Shown: positions 1-5,641, counted from the stretch's first letter. The stretch is 7,738 nt of DNA from Treponema sp. (GCA_031259345.1 JAIRLQ010000051.1:1-7738); one strand, 5' to 3'. Numbers and translations are program-made. The notes: generated by a model from the sequence alone, not told the origin.

Positions 1-342
1 CAGGTCGTGGCCGACTGGATCACCCGCTTCGGCCCTCAACTCAAGGCTATCTTTCTTGCCGACGATTCGGCCCAGGCCATCGGCGCGGTTGACGCCCTTA
101 AGGAAGCGGGCCGTACCGACATTCTTGTCGTGGCGGCAGGTAACTCCAAGGCGGGGATGGATCTGATTGCCTCCGGCGATCTCCTGGCCATCACCTACCA
201 GACCGCCGAAGGAGACGGCGCGGCGGCGGTCAAGGCCATGGCCGACTTCTTCAACGGCAAGTCCCTTCCCGAACTGGGATACCTCGCCCAGGACATCATC
301 ACCAAGGCAAACGTCGCGGGATTCCAGCCGCCCCAGTGGTAG
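1..342 (+). CDS. Sugar ABC transporter substrate-binding protein, C-terminal part (5' end outside window)
   Basis: This is the last 113 codons of a periplasmic-binding-protein-like domain of the ribose/galactose-binding (RbsB, type I) kind. It is open from base 1 and ends with TAG at 340-342. Family-typical blocks are visible: an acidic hinge stretch (ADDSAQAIGAVDALKEAG) where such proteins have a D-D-x-A-x-G-A helix, then a strand (DILVVAAGNSKAG), a 'LIASGDLLAITYQ' segment and a C-terminal 'ITKANV' close to the end. Proteins of this family bind a sugar outside the cytoplasmic membrane and hand it to an ABC permease. The signal peptide and permease/ATPase genes would lie to the left and are not visible. 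The next genes include a rhamnose-mutarotase homologue, so a 6-deoxyhexose is a reasonable but unproven ligand. By eye this stretch is clearly more GC-rich than the hfl region. Confidence 0.88.
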   Translation, partial: QVVADWITRFGPQLKAIFLADDSAQAIGAVDALKEAGRTDILVVAAGNSKAGMDLIASGDLLAITYQTAEGDGAAAVKAMADFFNGKSLPELGYLAQDIITKANVAGFQPPQW

Positions 343-344
343 CG

Positions 345-378
345 TAATTTTATTCAACCTGAAGGTTGAATAAAATTA
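345..378 (+). terminator. Perfect 15-bp hairpin downstream of the substrate-binding protein gene
   Basis: Bases 345-359 and 364-378 are perfect reverse complements around a TGAA loop (360-363); the loop's T and A could add a sixteenth pair. The stem is AT-rich and starts 3 bases after the upstream stop codon. No run of T follows on the plus strand, so it is not a textbook intrinsic terminator. It could terminate weakly, protect the 3' end of the upstream mRNA, or be a genomic palindromic repeat. Confidence 0.55.
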
Positions 379-381
379 TTG

Positions 382-411
382 CGGAGAATTGGCCGGAAGG
401 CCAATTCTCCG
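382..411 (+). terminator. Second perfect hairpin, 13-bp GC-rich stem with GGAA loop
   Basis: Bases 382-394 pair perfectly with 399-411 around GGAA (395-398), a GNRA-type tetraloop. It lies 3 bases after the first hairpin. A G-run (411-416), not a T-run, follows, so terminator function is uncertain. Both hairpins share the apex pattern CC-N-GAA-GG although their stems differ. The pair sits between the substrate-binding gene and the next promoter, where it would end or stabilise the upstream transcript. Confidence 0.55.
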
Positions 412-420
412 GGGGGCTTA

Positions 421-448
421 TTCACACTAATTAAAGTCTGTCCATAAT
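421..448 (+). promoter_or_regulatory. Predicted sigma-70-type promoter of the mutarotase/URO-D operon
   Basis: A -35 box TTCACA (421-426, five of six to consensus) and a -10 box CATAAT (443-448, five of six) are separated by 16 bases. Transcription would start near 455, giving a leader of about 30 bases before the ATG at 485. The ribosome site AAGAGG (473-478) lies inside that leader. It is read from sequence only; the start site is inferred. Confidence 0.55.
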
Positions 449-469
449 GTAGACACGTTATGGGCAGAC
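436..469. promoter_or_regulatory. Candidate operator: 34-bp inverted repeat over the -10 box and start site
   Basis: The half-sites 436-449 (GTCTGTCCATAATG) and 456-469 are reverse complements except at two positions, around a 6-base centre (450-455). The repeat covers the predicted -10 box and start site, the usual place for a repressor that blocks RNA polymerase. If transcription begins near 455, only the right half is transcribed, so a DNA operator is more likely than an RNA hairpin. The regulator is not in the window, and the site does not match an operator I can name. Confidence 0.5.
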
Positions 470-484
470 ACTAAGAGGTACGCT

Positions 485-808
485 ATGAAACGCTATGGTT
501 CGGTGATCGGTGTCCGCCCCGAAAAGCTGGCGGAGTACAAAAAGCTCCACGCGGCGGTTTGGCCGGAGGTGCTCAAGACCATCAAAGATTGTAATATCCG
601 GAATTACTCGATCTATTATCATAACGGCTTACTGTTCAGTTACTTTGAATATGTCGGGAGCGATTATGAGGCCGATATGGCCAAGATGGCCGCGGATCCC
701 ATGACCCAAAAGTGGTGGGATGTCTGCAAACCCTGCCAGGCGCCCCTGGAAAGCCGCAAGGAAGGGGAATGGTGGGCGGACGCCGAAGAGGTGTTCCACA
801 CCGATTAG
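485..808 (+). CDS. rhaM: L-rhamnose mutarotase family protein
   Basis: This 107-residue protein matches the RhaM/YiiL family (E. coli member 104 residues), which interconverts the alpha and beta anomers of L-rhamnose in the cytoplasm. The family's active-site landmarks are in register with the E. coli protein: Tyr18, His22 (proposed general acid/base), Trp26-Pro-Glu, Tyr41 in an 'RNYSIYY' strand and the Trp77-Trp78 pair. It is a single small dimeric alpha/beta-barrel-type domain with no signal peptide. The ATG has AAGAGG six bases upstream. It is the first gene of the operon behind the predicted promoter and operator. No rhamnose isomerase, kinase or aldolase gene is in the window, so the true substrate could be another 6-deoxy sugar or a methylated derivative. 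The family call is firm; the exact sugar is inferred. Confidence 0.9.
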   Translation: MKRYGSVIGVRPEKLAEYKKLHAAVWPEVLKTIKDCNIRNYSIYYHNGLLFSYFEYVGSDYEADMAKMAADPMTQKWWDVCKPCQAPLESRKEGEWWADAEEVFHTD

Positions 809-846
809 TTGCGTCCGATTAAGGTGGGGGTTCAGGAGGAGGCTAA

Positions 847-1911
847 ATGACCCACAGAGAAAGAGCCTTGGCGCCCTTTTTACGCAGGGGAATGGATCGG
901 TTCCCCATGTGGTACGGCGGCGATGCGGAAACAACCGGGAATATCAGAAAAGCCCTGGGGGCCGCTTCCGACGACGAGGCCCTGTACGGCATCCTCGATC
1001 TGGATTATAAAACCATACGGCCCCGGTACTCCGGCTCCGCGCCGGGTAAAAACGAAGCGGGCCAGGACCTAACGGAATGGCATATAGCCCGGGGCGGGTA
1101 TCATTACGGTCAGGCCCTTTCATTTCCCCTGAAGGGGGTTGAAAGTGTTGCCGAAGTGGGAGCCTGGCAGGGCTGCCCGGATCCGGCGGATTATACCGTA
1201 AAGCTTACCAAAGAGGAGCTTGACTGGGCCCGGGATTACTGCCTTATCGGCGGGGTGTGGGCTCCCTTTTTCCACGACGCGGTGGATCTCGTTTCCATGG
1301 AAGATCTTTTCATCCTCATGGCAACCAACGAAGGGGTTGCCCATGCTTTAATTGAGAAGTGCTTCAGCGTTTACTATGAAATTGACCGCCGGGTGTTCGA
1401 GGCGAATCCCGGCCTTATCGATATGTACTTTATCGGGAACGACTTCGGATCCCAGCGGGATCTCCTCATGTCCCCCGAGATGTGGCGCCGCTTCTTTAAG
1501 CCATACGTTAAAAAGCTTATAGAACAGGCGAAAAAGAACGGCTGCGTTACCGCCATCCATTCCTGCGGGGATATCAGCCTTGTAATTCGTGATCTGATTG
1601 AAATTGGGGTGGAGGCCATTAACCCGATCCAGGTGAACGCCCGGCACATGGACCCGGCAAAACTTGCCCGGGAGTTCAAAGACGACTGCGTGTTTTTCGG
1701 CGGCATCGACGAGAACGAACTTCTCCTCCACGGCGAACCCGGTGAGGTGAGGCGGGAAACCCGGCGTATCATTGACACTCTGGGTGCCTGGAAGCGCTAC
1801 ATCGTGGCTGCCAGCCACGACTACCTCCTTCCGGAGGTTCCGGCGGCGAACATCATCGCCATGTTTGATGAGGCAAAAAATACGGGATTGGTCTCAAATT
1901 TATTTAGATAA
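847..1911 (+). CDS. URO-D superfamily protein 1 (MtaA/HemE-like, putative methyltransferase)
   Basis: This 354-residue cytoplasmic protein has the plan of the uroporphyrinogen-decarboxylase/methylcobamide methyltransferase superfamily, a TIM-barrel fold. Visible landmarks are an N-terminal 'RFPMWYGG' strand (about 18-25), 'GNDFGSQRDLLMSPEMW' (from about 197), 'KPYVKKLI', the H-x-C motif His238-Ser-Cys240-Gly, and 'AASHDYLLPEVPAANI' with His324. In corrinoid:thiol methyltransferases (MtaA/MtbA type) H-x-C supplies zinc ligands. True HemE instead has an N-terminal R-Q-A-G-R motif, absent here. At the C-terminal position MtaA-type enzymes have a zinc Cys, while this protein has His, as in HemE. 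A strong AGGAGG (834-842) supports the ATG. The mutarotase gene lies 38 bases upstream. Substrate is unknown; methyl transfer is inferred from the family. Confidence 0.85.
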   Translation: MTHRERALAPFLRRGMDRFPMWYGGDAETTGNIRKALGAASDDEALYGILDLDYKTIRPRYSGSAPGKNEAGQDLTEWHIARGGYHYGQALSFPLKGVESVAEVGAWQGCPDPADYTVKLTKEELDWARDYCLIGGVWAPFFHDAVDLVSMEDLFILMATNEGVAHALIEKCFSVYYEIDRRVFEANPGLIDMYFIGNDFGSQRDLLMSPEMWRRFFKPYVKKLIEQAKKNGCVTAIHSCGDISLVIRDLIEIGVEAINPIQVNARHMDPAKLAREFKDDCVFFGGIDENELLLHGEPGEVRRETRRIIDTLGAWKRYIVAASHDYLLPEVPAANIIAMFDEAKNTGLVSNLFR

Positions 1912-1922
1912 GGGGTTGATAA

Positions 1923-3110
1923 ATGTCGAATGAAAAAACACTCAAAGAAGCAAGGCTCCGCGCCGCCCTGTCCCACAAGGAAGGGGATCAGGTGCCGATT
2001 TCCGATTTTTTCTGGACCGGCTTTATGCTGAATGCGCAAAAAAAATGGGGGCAGGATTTTGATATATATCGTAAATTCGACCTTGATTATATAGTAGTAA
2101 ATCCCAACATGGACCCGGTAATTCAGGATTTTGAAATCCTTGAAGACGACGGGGTAAACATAAAATTGCGTACCGGATTTGGCGCCACAATCAGACGCTC
2201 CGGTTCCGCGCCAATGCCCCACTACGATACATTTTCGGTAAAAGACCCCGAAGGCATGGCGAAGTTTGTGATTGAGAGCGGCCGTGATAAAAGGCGGCTC
2301 TACCGTACCGGGGACGATCAGATAAACGGTGTAGGGGACGCCATAGGCCGGAATATCCCTTCCTGGACAGAGCGGGTGGACGCCTACTGCAAAGACTTCC
2401 CTGTCTTTGGTTCAATTTGCGAAGGCTATGAATATTTGTGGCGCTGCATAGGCACGGAAAATTCTCTTATGTGGATGCTTGAGGAACCCGAATTGTTTGG
2501 CGCTTTTGTAAAACGCATAGGCGACTTTGCGGTGGAGCTTACAGAGTACCAGATTGAGGACGCCAAAGGACGCCTTTCGGGGATGTATGTCTGGGGCGAT
2601 GTCGCCTATGTAAACGGCATGTTCTTTAGCCCCGCAGCCTGGCGGGAATATTTTAAGCCCATTACCGCCCGTATTATCGATGTGTGCCACAAAGCCGGCC
2701 TTATGGTTATTTACCACGGCTGCGGCAATGCAAGCTCCATCTACGAAGACTTTATCGAAATAGGCCTTGACGGCTATAACCCCGTGGAATGTAAAGCCCA
2801 CCTTGACGCGGTGGAGCTTAAAAAGAAATTTGGCGGAAGGCTTTGCTTTGTGGGAAATTACGATGTCCGGGAAATGGAATCCGGCGATCGCGACAGGATT
2901 AAAAGGCAGGCCCTTTACAAACTCCAATCCGCCCGGGGCGGCGGCTGGATATGCCAGAGCGACCATTCGGTAACATCCGGGGTAAGCCCCGAATCCTACG
3001 AGTACCTTGTGGAGCTTATCCGGGATTACGGAAAATATCCGCTTAACATGGACCGTATTCAAAAGGAATTGGCGGAACTGGACGCGAAGCTGGGAAAATT
3101 AGGAAAATAA
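1923..3110 (+). CDS. URO-D superfamily protein 2 (MtaA/HemE-like, putative methyltransferase)
   Basis: This 395-residue protein is a second URO-D superfamily member, longer at the N terminus than protein 1. Landmarks are 'VWGDVAYVNGMFFSPAAW' with Asp226, 'YFKPI', the zinc-type motif His265-Gly-Cys267-Gly-Asn, a following 'GLDGYNPVECKAHLD' strand-helix and His348 in 'QSDHSVTSGVSPESYEYL'. The arrangement matches protein 1, so the two are diverged paralogues. The HemE N-terminal R-Q-A-G-R motif is again absent. Its start is 11 bases after the preceding stop, and its ribosome site AAGGGG (1910-1915) overlaps that stop, which indicates coupled expression. The 5' half has AT-rich stretches (for example 2040-2100) unlike the first gene, which may mean the trio did not arise by recent duplication. 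Substrate and partners are unknown; a corrinoid protein would be expected but is not in the window. Confidence 0.84.
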   Translation: MSNEKTLKEARLRAALSHKEGDQVPISDFFWTGFMLNAQKKWGQDFDIYRKFDLDYIVVNPNMDPVIQDFEILEDDGVNIKLRTGFGATIRRSGSAPMPHYDTFSVKDPEGMAKFVIESGRDKRRLYRTGDDQINGVGDAIGRNIPSWTERVDAYCKDFPVFGSICEGYEYLWRCIGTENSLMWMLEEPELFGAFVKRIGDFAVELTEYQIEDAKGRLSGMYVWGDVAYVNGMFFSPAAWREYFKPITARIIDVCHKAGLMVIYHGCGNASSIYEDFIEIGLDGYNPVECKAHLDAVELKKKFGGRLCFVGNYDVREMESGDRDRIKRQALYKLQSARGGGWICQSDHSVTSGVSPESYEYLVELIRDYGKYPLNMDRIQKELAELDAKLGKLGK

Positions 3111-3112
3111 TA

Positions 3113-4393
3113 ATGCAAAGTTTGGAACAAGACAGGGCCATTCTGCGGGAACTGGCGCAGAAAACCGCGGAAATAGCAGCCCTTCCCATACAGGAAGAAA
3201 AGAAACGTCTTTGGCGCCTGCATAACGGCCTTCGACCCGAGCGGCCCATGGTTACAATAGATCAGGTATGCTGGAACGAGCTTAACATAGACGGAAAACT
3301 TACCCTGCGCTGTGAAGACGCCGAGTGCCGCATGTACGAGGACCGCTTTCGCAAAACCCTTTTCCAGTGGGAATATTTTCCCGCCGACATGGTTGTAGAA
3401 GATTATGTGCGCTTCGCAATTGCGATAAACAATGTACCCACCACAGTCAACAATTTACCCGGCGCTCTTTTCGGCATGAAAATCAGCGAAAACATCCTTG
3501 TCACCGACGCTGCCAACGATGTTGTAAGCCATGATTATCACAATCAATTTACATCAATAGACGATGTACTGGAAAAAATACAAATGCCCGTGGTCAGTGT
3601 TGACGCGGCCGAAACCAAACGCCGCCATGAAAAAGCGCATTGGCTTTTTGACGGGATACTTCCGGTACGGGAAGAAGGCTGGGGCTACGACCCTTACCTT
3701 TCCTGCTGGGACCCCATAGCCATGTGGATGAGTATAACCGGGGTACTTTACGGTATAATCGACAACCCGGAAATGATGCATGCCCTTATAGGCAGGGTAG
3801 TGCAGGGCTACATGACCATGCTGGATCAGCTCGAGGAACAAAATCTTATTTATAAATATCCCCAGGCTTTGGTGCATACCACAGGCGCATGGACAGACGA
3901 ACTCCCCGGGCCCGGCTTTGCTTCCCGCGGCGCAAAAACATCTGACCTTTGGATGTACGCCATGGCCCAAGCCTTTGCCACTGTGTCCCCCGCCATGTTT
4001 GAGGAATACGAAATCAATTACCTTATGCCCCTCTTTGAGCGTTTTGGCCTGGTATATTACGGTTGCTGCGATCCCCTGGAAGACCGGATGGACAAGGTAA
4101 AACGTATCCCCCATGTGCGGAAAATTTCCGTAAGCCCCTGGGCAAAGCGCGAAAGCTGCGCCGAGCAAATCGGTAAGGACTACGTTGTTTCCAGCAAACC
4201 AAACCCCGTATTCCTGGCGGACACAAGCTTTAACGAAGAAGTTTTAGAAAAAGATCTTCTGGCTACGCGGGAAATCGCCGGACGTTACGGCTGCCCACTG
4301 GAGTACGCTTTTAAAGACTTAAGCACGATTAAGAACGATCCCGCCCGGCTTTTTAAAGCTGCCGGGATTGCCATGAAAATAGTTTCCGCCTGA
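3113..4393 (+). CDS. Divergent URO-D-fold protein 3 lacking the H-x-C zinc motif
   Basis: This 426-residue protein starts 2 bases after the previous stop, with AGGAA (3101-3105) inside the end of the upstream gene, so translation is probably coupled. Its general plan resembles URO-D proteins: 'RLHNGLRPERPMVTI' near the N terminus, 'WGYDPYLSCWDPI' from Trp190, and 'MPLFERFGLVYYGCCDPL' at the place where proteins 1 and 2 have H-x-C. Here the motif reads Tyr316-Gly-Cys318-Cys319-Asp, so the zinc-type His is missing while one Cys is kept and another added. Near the C terminus the equivalent of the conserved His region reads 'VVSSKPNP' (Lys362). I recall similar uncharacterised proteins in gut bacteria but know no function. 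It could be a non-zinc subunit, a substrate-binding partner or a different enzyme. Its last 41 bases overlap the end of convergent miaA. Confidence 0.72.
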   Translation: MQSLEQDRAILRELAQKTAEIAALPIQEEKKRLWRLHNGLRPERPMVTIDQVCWNELNIDGKLTLRCEDAECRMYEDRFRKTLFQWEYFPADMVVEDYVRFAIAINNVPTTVNNLPGALFGMKISENILVTDAANDVVSHDYHNQFTSIDDVLEKIQMPVVSVDAAETKRRHEKAHWLFDGILPVREEGWGYDPYLSCWDPIAMWMSITGVLYGIIDNPEMMHALIGRVVQGYMTMLDQLEEQNLIYKYPQALVHTTGAWTDELPGPGFASRGAKTSDLWMYAMAQAFATVSPAMFEEYEINYLMPLFERFGLVYYGCCDPLEDRMDKVKRIPHVRKISVSPWAKRESCAEQIGKDYVVSSKPNPVFLADTSFNEEVLEKDLLATREIAGRYGCPLEYAFKDLSTIKNDPARLFKAAGIAMKIVSA

Positions 4394-5336
4394 TTTCCGC
4401 AAGGGCTTTTTCTTCATTCTCCATGTCTATCCAGTTAACCGCCGGAATAGACGCGAAAAAAGTGTTTTGCCGTTTTGCGTAACGCCTTGAGTTTTGGGCA
4501 ACAAGAGCCCGGACCCCCTCAAGATCTTCCGAGAGGCGGTACTTTGCGGGGCCCTTTTGAGCGCCGCCCTCTTCTTCCACAAAAAATTCCCTGTAGCCTA
4601 TGGCTCTAAGCCCCGGATCGGAAGGGGTGAAGCCCGCTTCAAAAAGCCGGGATACTTCGCCGGGAAGCCCTGCGCGAAACATTGAAGCGCAGCGTTCGTT
4701 TATGCGGCGGTACAGATTTTCCCTGCCCCGCCGGAGGCCCAAAAGAAGAAAGTCAAAATTCGTCCCGCTTCCGCCACTGTCGTTTTGCGCATAAGAGCTT
4801 AACGGCCTTCCTGTAAGGCGAAATACTTCCAGCGCCCGAAGCAGCCTGTACTCATCGTTAGGGTGGATTCTAAGCGCGGACACGGAATCGCAGGAAGCAA
4901 GTTCTTCCATTAAAGCCCGGGCGCCTTTTTCGGCAAGCTCATCCTTTAGAGCGGCGCGTACCCTTAAGTCCGAAGGGGGAGCGGAGCTTAAACCCTGAAT
5001 CAGGTTTTTCAGATAAAAGCCGGCGCCCCCTGAAACCACAGGAATTGCGCCCCGGCTCCCGGCCGCCTCTGCCGCTTCCCGGGCCAGGCGCACAAATTCC
5101 CCGGCGTTAAACTGTTCGTTGGGGTTTCTAATATCTATAAGGTGATGAGGCAGACGTTCCCGTTCTTTCGAAGAAGGTTTGGCGGTTCCTATATCCATAC
5201 CCCGGTATACCTGCATGGAATCGGCGGAAATGATTTCGACGCTGAATTCTTTGCTTTTTATAAAAAGTTCTTCAATAACCGCGGTCTTGCCCGAGGCAGT
5301 CGGCCCAAAAAGGACGAGAACCTTGTTCCCTGGCAA
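4353..5336 (-). CDS. miaA: tRNA dimethylallyltransferase (tRNA isopentenyltransferase)
   Basis: MiaA transfers the dimethylallyl group of DMAPP to N6 of adenosine 37 in tRNAs that read codons beginning with U. The 327-residue protein (family usually about 300-320) has the P-loop GPTASGKT (11-18), 'ISADSMQVYRGMDIGTAK' with the catalytic-type Asp39, 'LPHHLIDI' (62-69), 'HPNDEYRLLRALEV', 'RAIGYREF' and a C-terminal 'RRYAKRQNTFF' helix. The usual GGT of the tRNA/DMAPP site (Thr101 by E. coli numbering, from memory) reads Gly-Gly-Ala105. The start is TTG (5336-5334): no ATG or GTG lies close upstream in frame. TAGGAG, overlapping the stop of the omega gene, sits 11 bases away, slightly far. It follows the omega-like gene by 14 bases on the same strand. 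Its 3' end overlaps the convergent URO-D gene 3. Confidence 0.96.
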   Translation of the reverse strand: MPGNKVLVLFGPTASGKTAVIEELFIKSKEFSVEIISADSMQVYRGMDIGTAKPSSKERERLPHHLIDIRNPNEQFNAGEFVRLAREAAEAAGSRGAIPVVSGGAGFYLKNLIQGLSSAPPSDLRVRAALKDELAEKGARALMEELASCDSVSALRIHPNDEYRLLRALEVFRLTGRPLSSYAQNDSGGSGTNFDFLLLGLRRGRENLYRRINERCASMFRAGLPGEVSRLFEAGFTPSDPGLRAIGYREFFVEEEGGAQKGPAKYRLSEDLEGVRALVAQNSRRYAKRQNTFFASIPAVNWIDMENEEKALAEIRRKLFSWQSRQL

Positions 5337-5350
5337 AGCGCAACAAACTC

Positions 5351-5548
5351 CTAGTCTCCGCTCTCAATGCGGAATTCAATTTCTCTTGTAAAGACCTGGC
5401 GGGCTGCCAGTGAAACCACTTTACCGTCATTATCCTTCACTTCTTCGTCTTTTATCATCGAAAGCTGATAGGAGCGCCGGGAAGCGGCCGCGGTAATGGC
5501 ATACATGTTCTCATCATATTCAATTAATTCTTTTAAAGGAAATATCAT
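5351..5548 (-). CDS. rpoZ: RNA polymerase omega subunit-like protein
   Basis: This 65-residue protein resembles the omega subunit, which helps fold and stabilise the beta' subunit of RNA polymerase. The diagnostic part is 'YAITAAASRRSYQLS' (about 16-30), matching the omega pattern of a helix with 'A-x-x-R-A-x-Q-L', followed by an acidic, lysine-rich linker and 'VSLAARQVF'. It is short for omega (E. coli 91 residues), as I recall for treponemes. The ATG (5548-5546) has no Shine-Dalgarno sequence, but a promoter is placed for a start at or beside the ATG (see the promoter entry). It is the first gene of a likely two-gene unit with miaA. The family assignment is good but based on a short alignment by eye; a small unrelated treponemal protein remains possible. 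Confidence 0.82.
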   Translation of the reverse strand: MIFPLKELIEYDENMYAITAAASRRSYQLSMIKDEEVKDNDGKVVSLAARQVFTREIEFRIESGD

Positions 5549-5555
5549 GACTATA

Positions 5556-5584
5556 ACTATATATTTTTTTTAAATTAATGTAAA
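5556..5584 (-). promoter_or_regulatory. Predicted promoter of rpoZ-miaA, consistent with a leaderless mRNA
   Basis: On the minus strand TTTACA (5584-5579, five of six) and TATAGT (5561-5556, five of six) are separated by 17 bases with an A-rich spacer. A second TATAGT follows immediately (5555-5550). Transcription from the first -10 box would start about 5550-5548, at or within two bases of the rpoZ ATG, leaving no room for a ribosome-binding site. None is visible there. Confidence 0.5.
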
Positions 5585-5591
5585 CTGATCC

Positions 5592-5618
5592 TGTCCAAAA
5601 CCCGGCTGGTTTTTGACA
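5592..5618. promoter_or_regulatory. 27-bp imperfect inverted repeat upstream of hflK
   Basis: Arms 5592-5602 (TGTCCAAAACC) and 5608-5618 (GGTTTTTGACA) are reverse complements with one mismatch, around CGGCT. The repeat lies 15 bases before the hflK ribosome site, in the divergent rpoZ/hflK region. It could be a transcription-factor site or a leader hairpin with a short T-run, acting as a weak attenuator. No confident hflK promoter was found around it. Confidence 0.4.
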
Positions 5619-5641
5619 GAAGCATTTTTAACGGAGGCTAT

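Noticed and set aside
436..469. RNA hairpin or riboswitch in the rhaM leader
   Set aside because: The predicted start site near 455 would leave the left arm untranscribed, so a DNA operator fits better; no known riboswitch core is visible.
1348..1818. Open frame of 156 codons on the minus strand inside URO-D gene 1
   Set aside because: Antisense shadow of a gene with clear family motifs; no start signals and no recognisable domain.
847..3110. Calling the first two URO-D genes hemE (uroporphyrinogen decarboxylase)
   Set aside because: The HemE N-terminal R-Q-A-G-R motif is absent, H-x-C is present instead, the genes are in tandem with a sugar mutarotase, and no heme-synthesis genes are nearby.
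3554..4168. Long open frame of 204 codons on the minus strand inside URO-D gene 3
   Set aside because: It lies fully inside a better supported gene, has no ribosome site I can see, is rich in His/Cys/Gly as antisense shadows often are, and resembles no family I know.
4344..4366. CCCGGC/GCCGGG dyad as a bidirectional terminator between URO-D gene 3 and miaA
   Set aside because: Only six pairs around an 11-base loop, no T-run after it on either strand, and it lies partly inside coding sequence of both genes.
5613..5618. Perfect TTGACA as the -35 box of an hflK promoter
   Set aside because: A properly spaced -10 box would fall at 5636-5641, on the ribosome site and next to the ATG, leaving no leader for a gene with a clear Shine-Dalgarno sequence.
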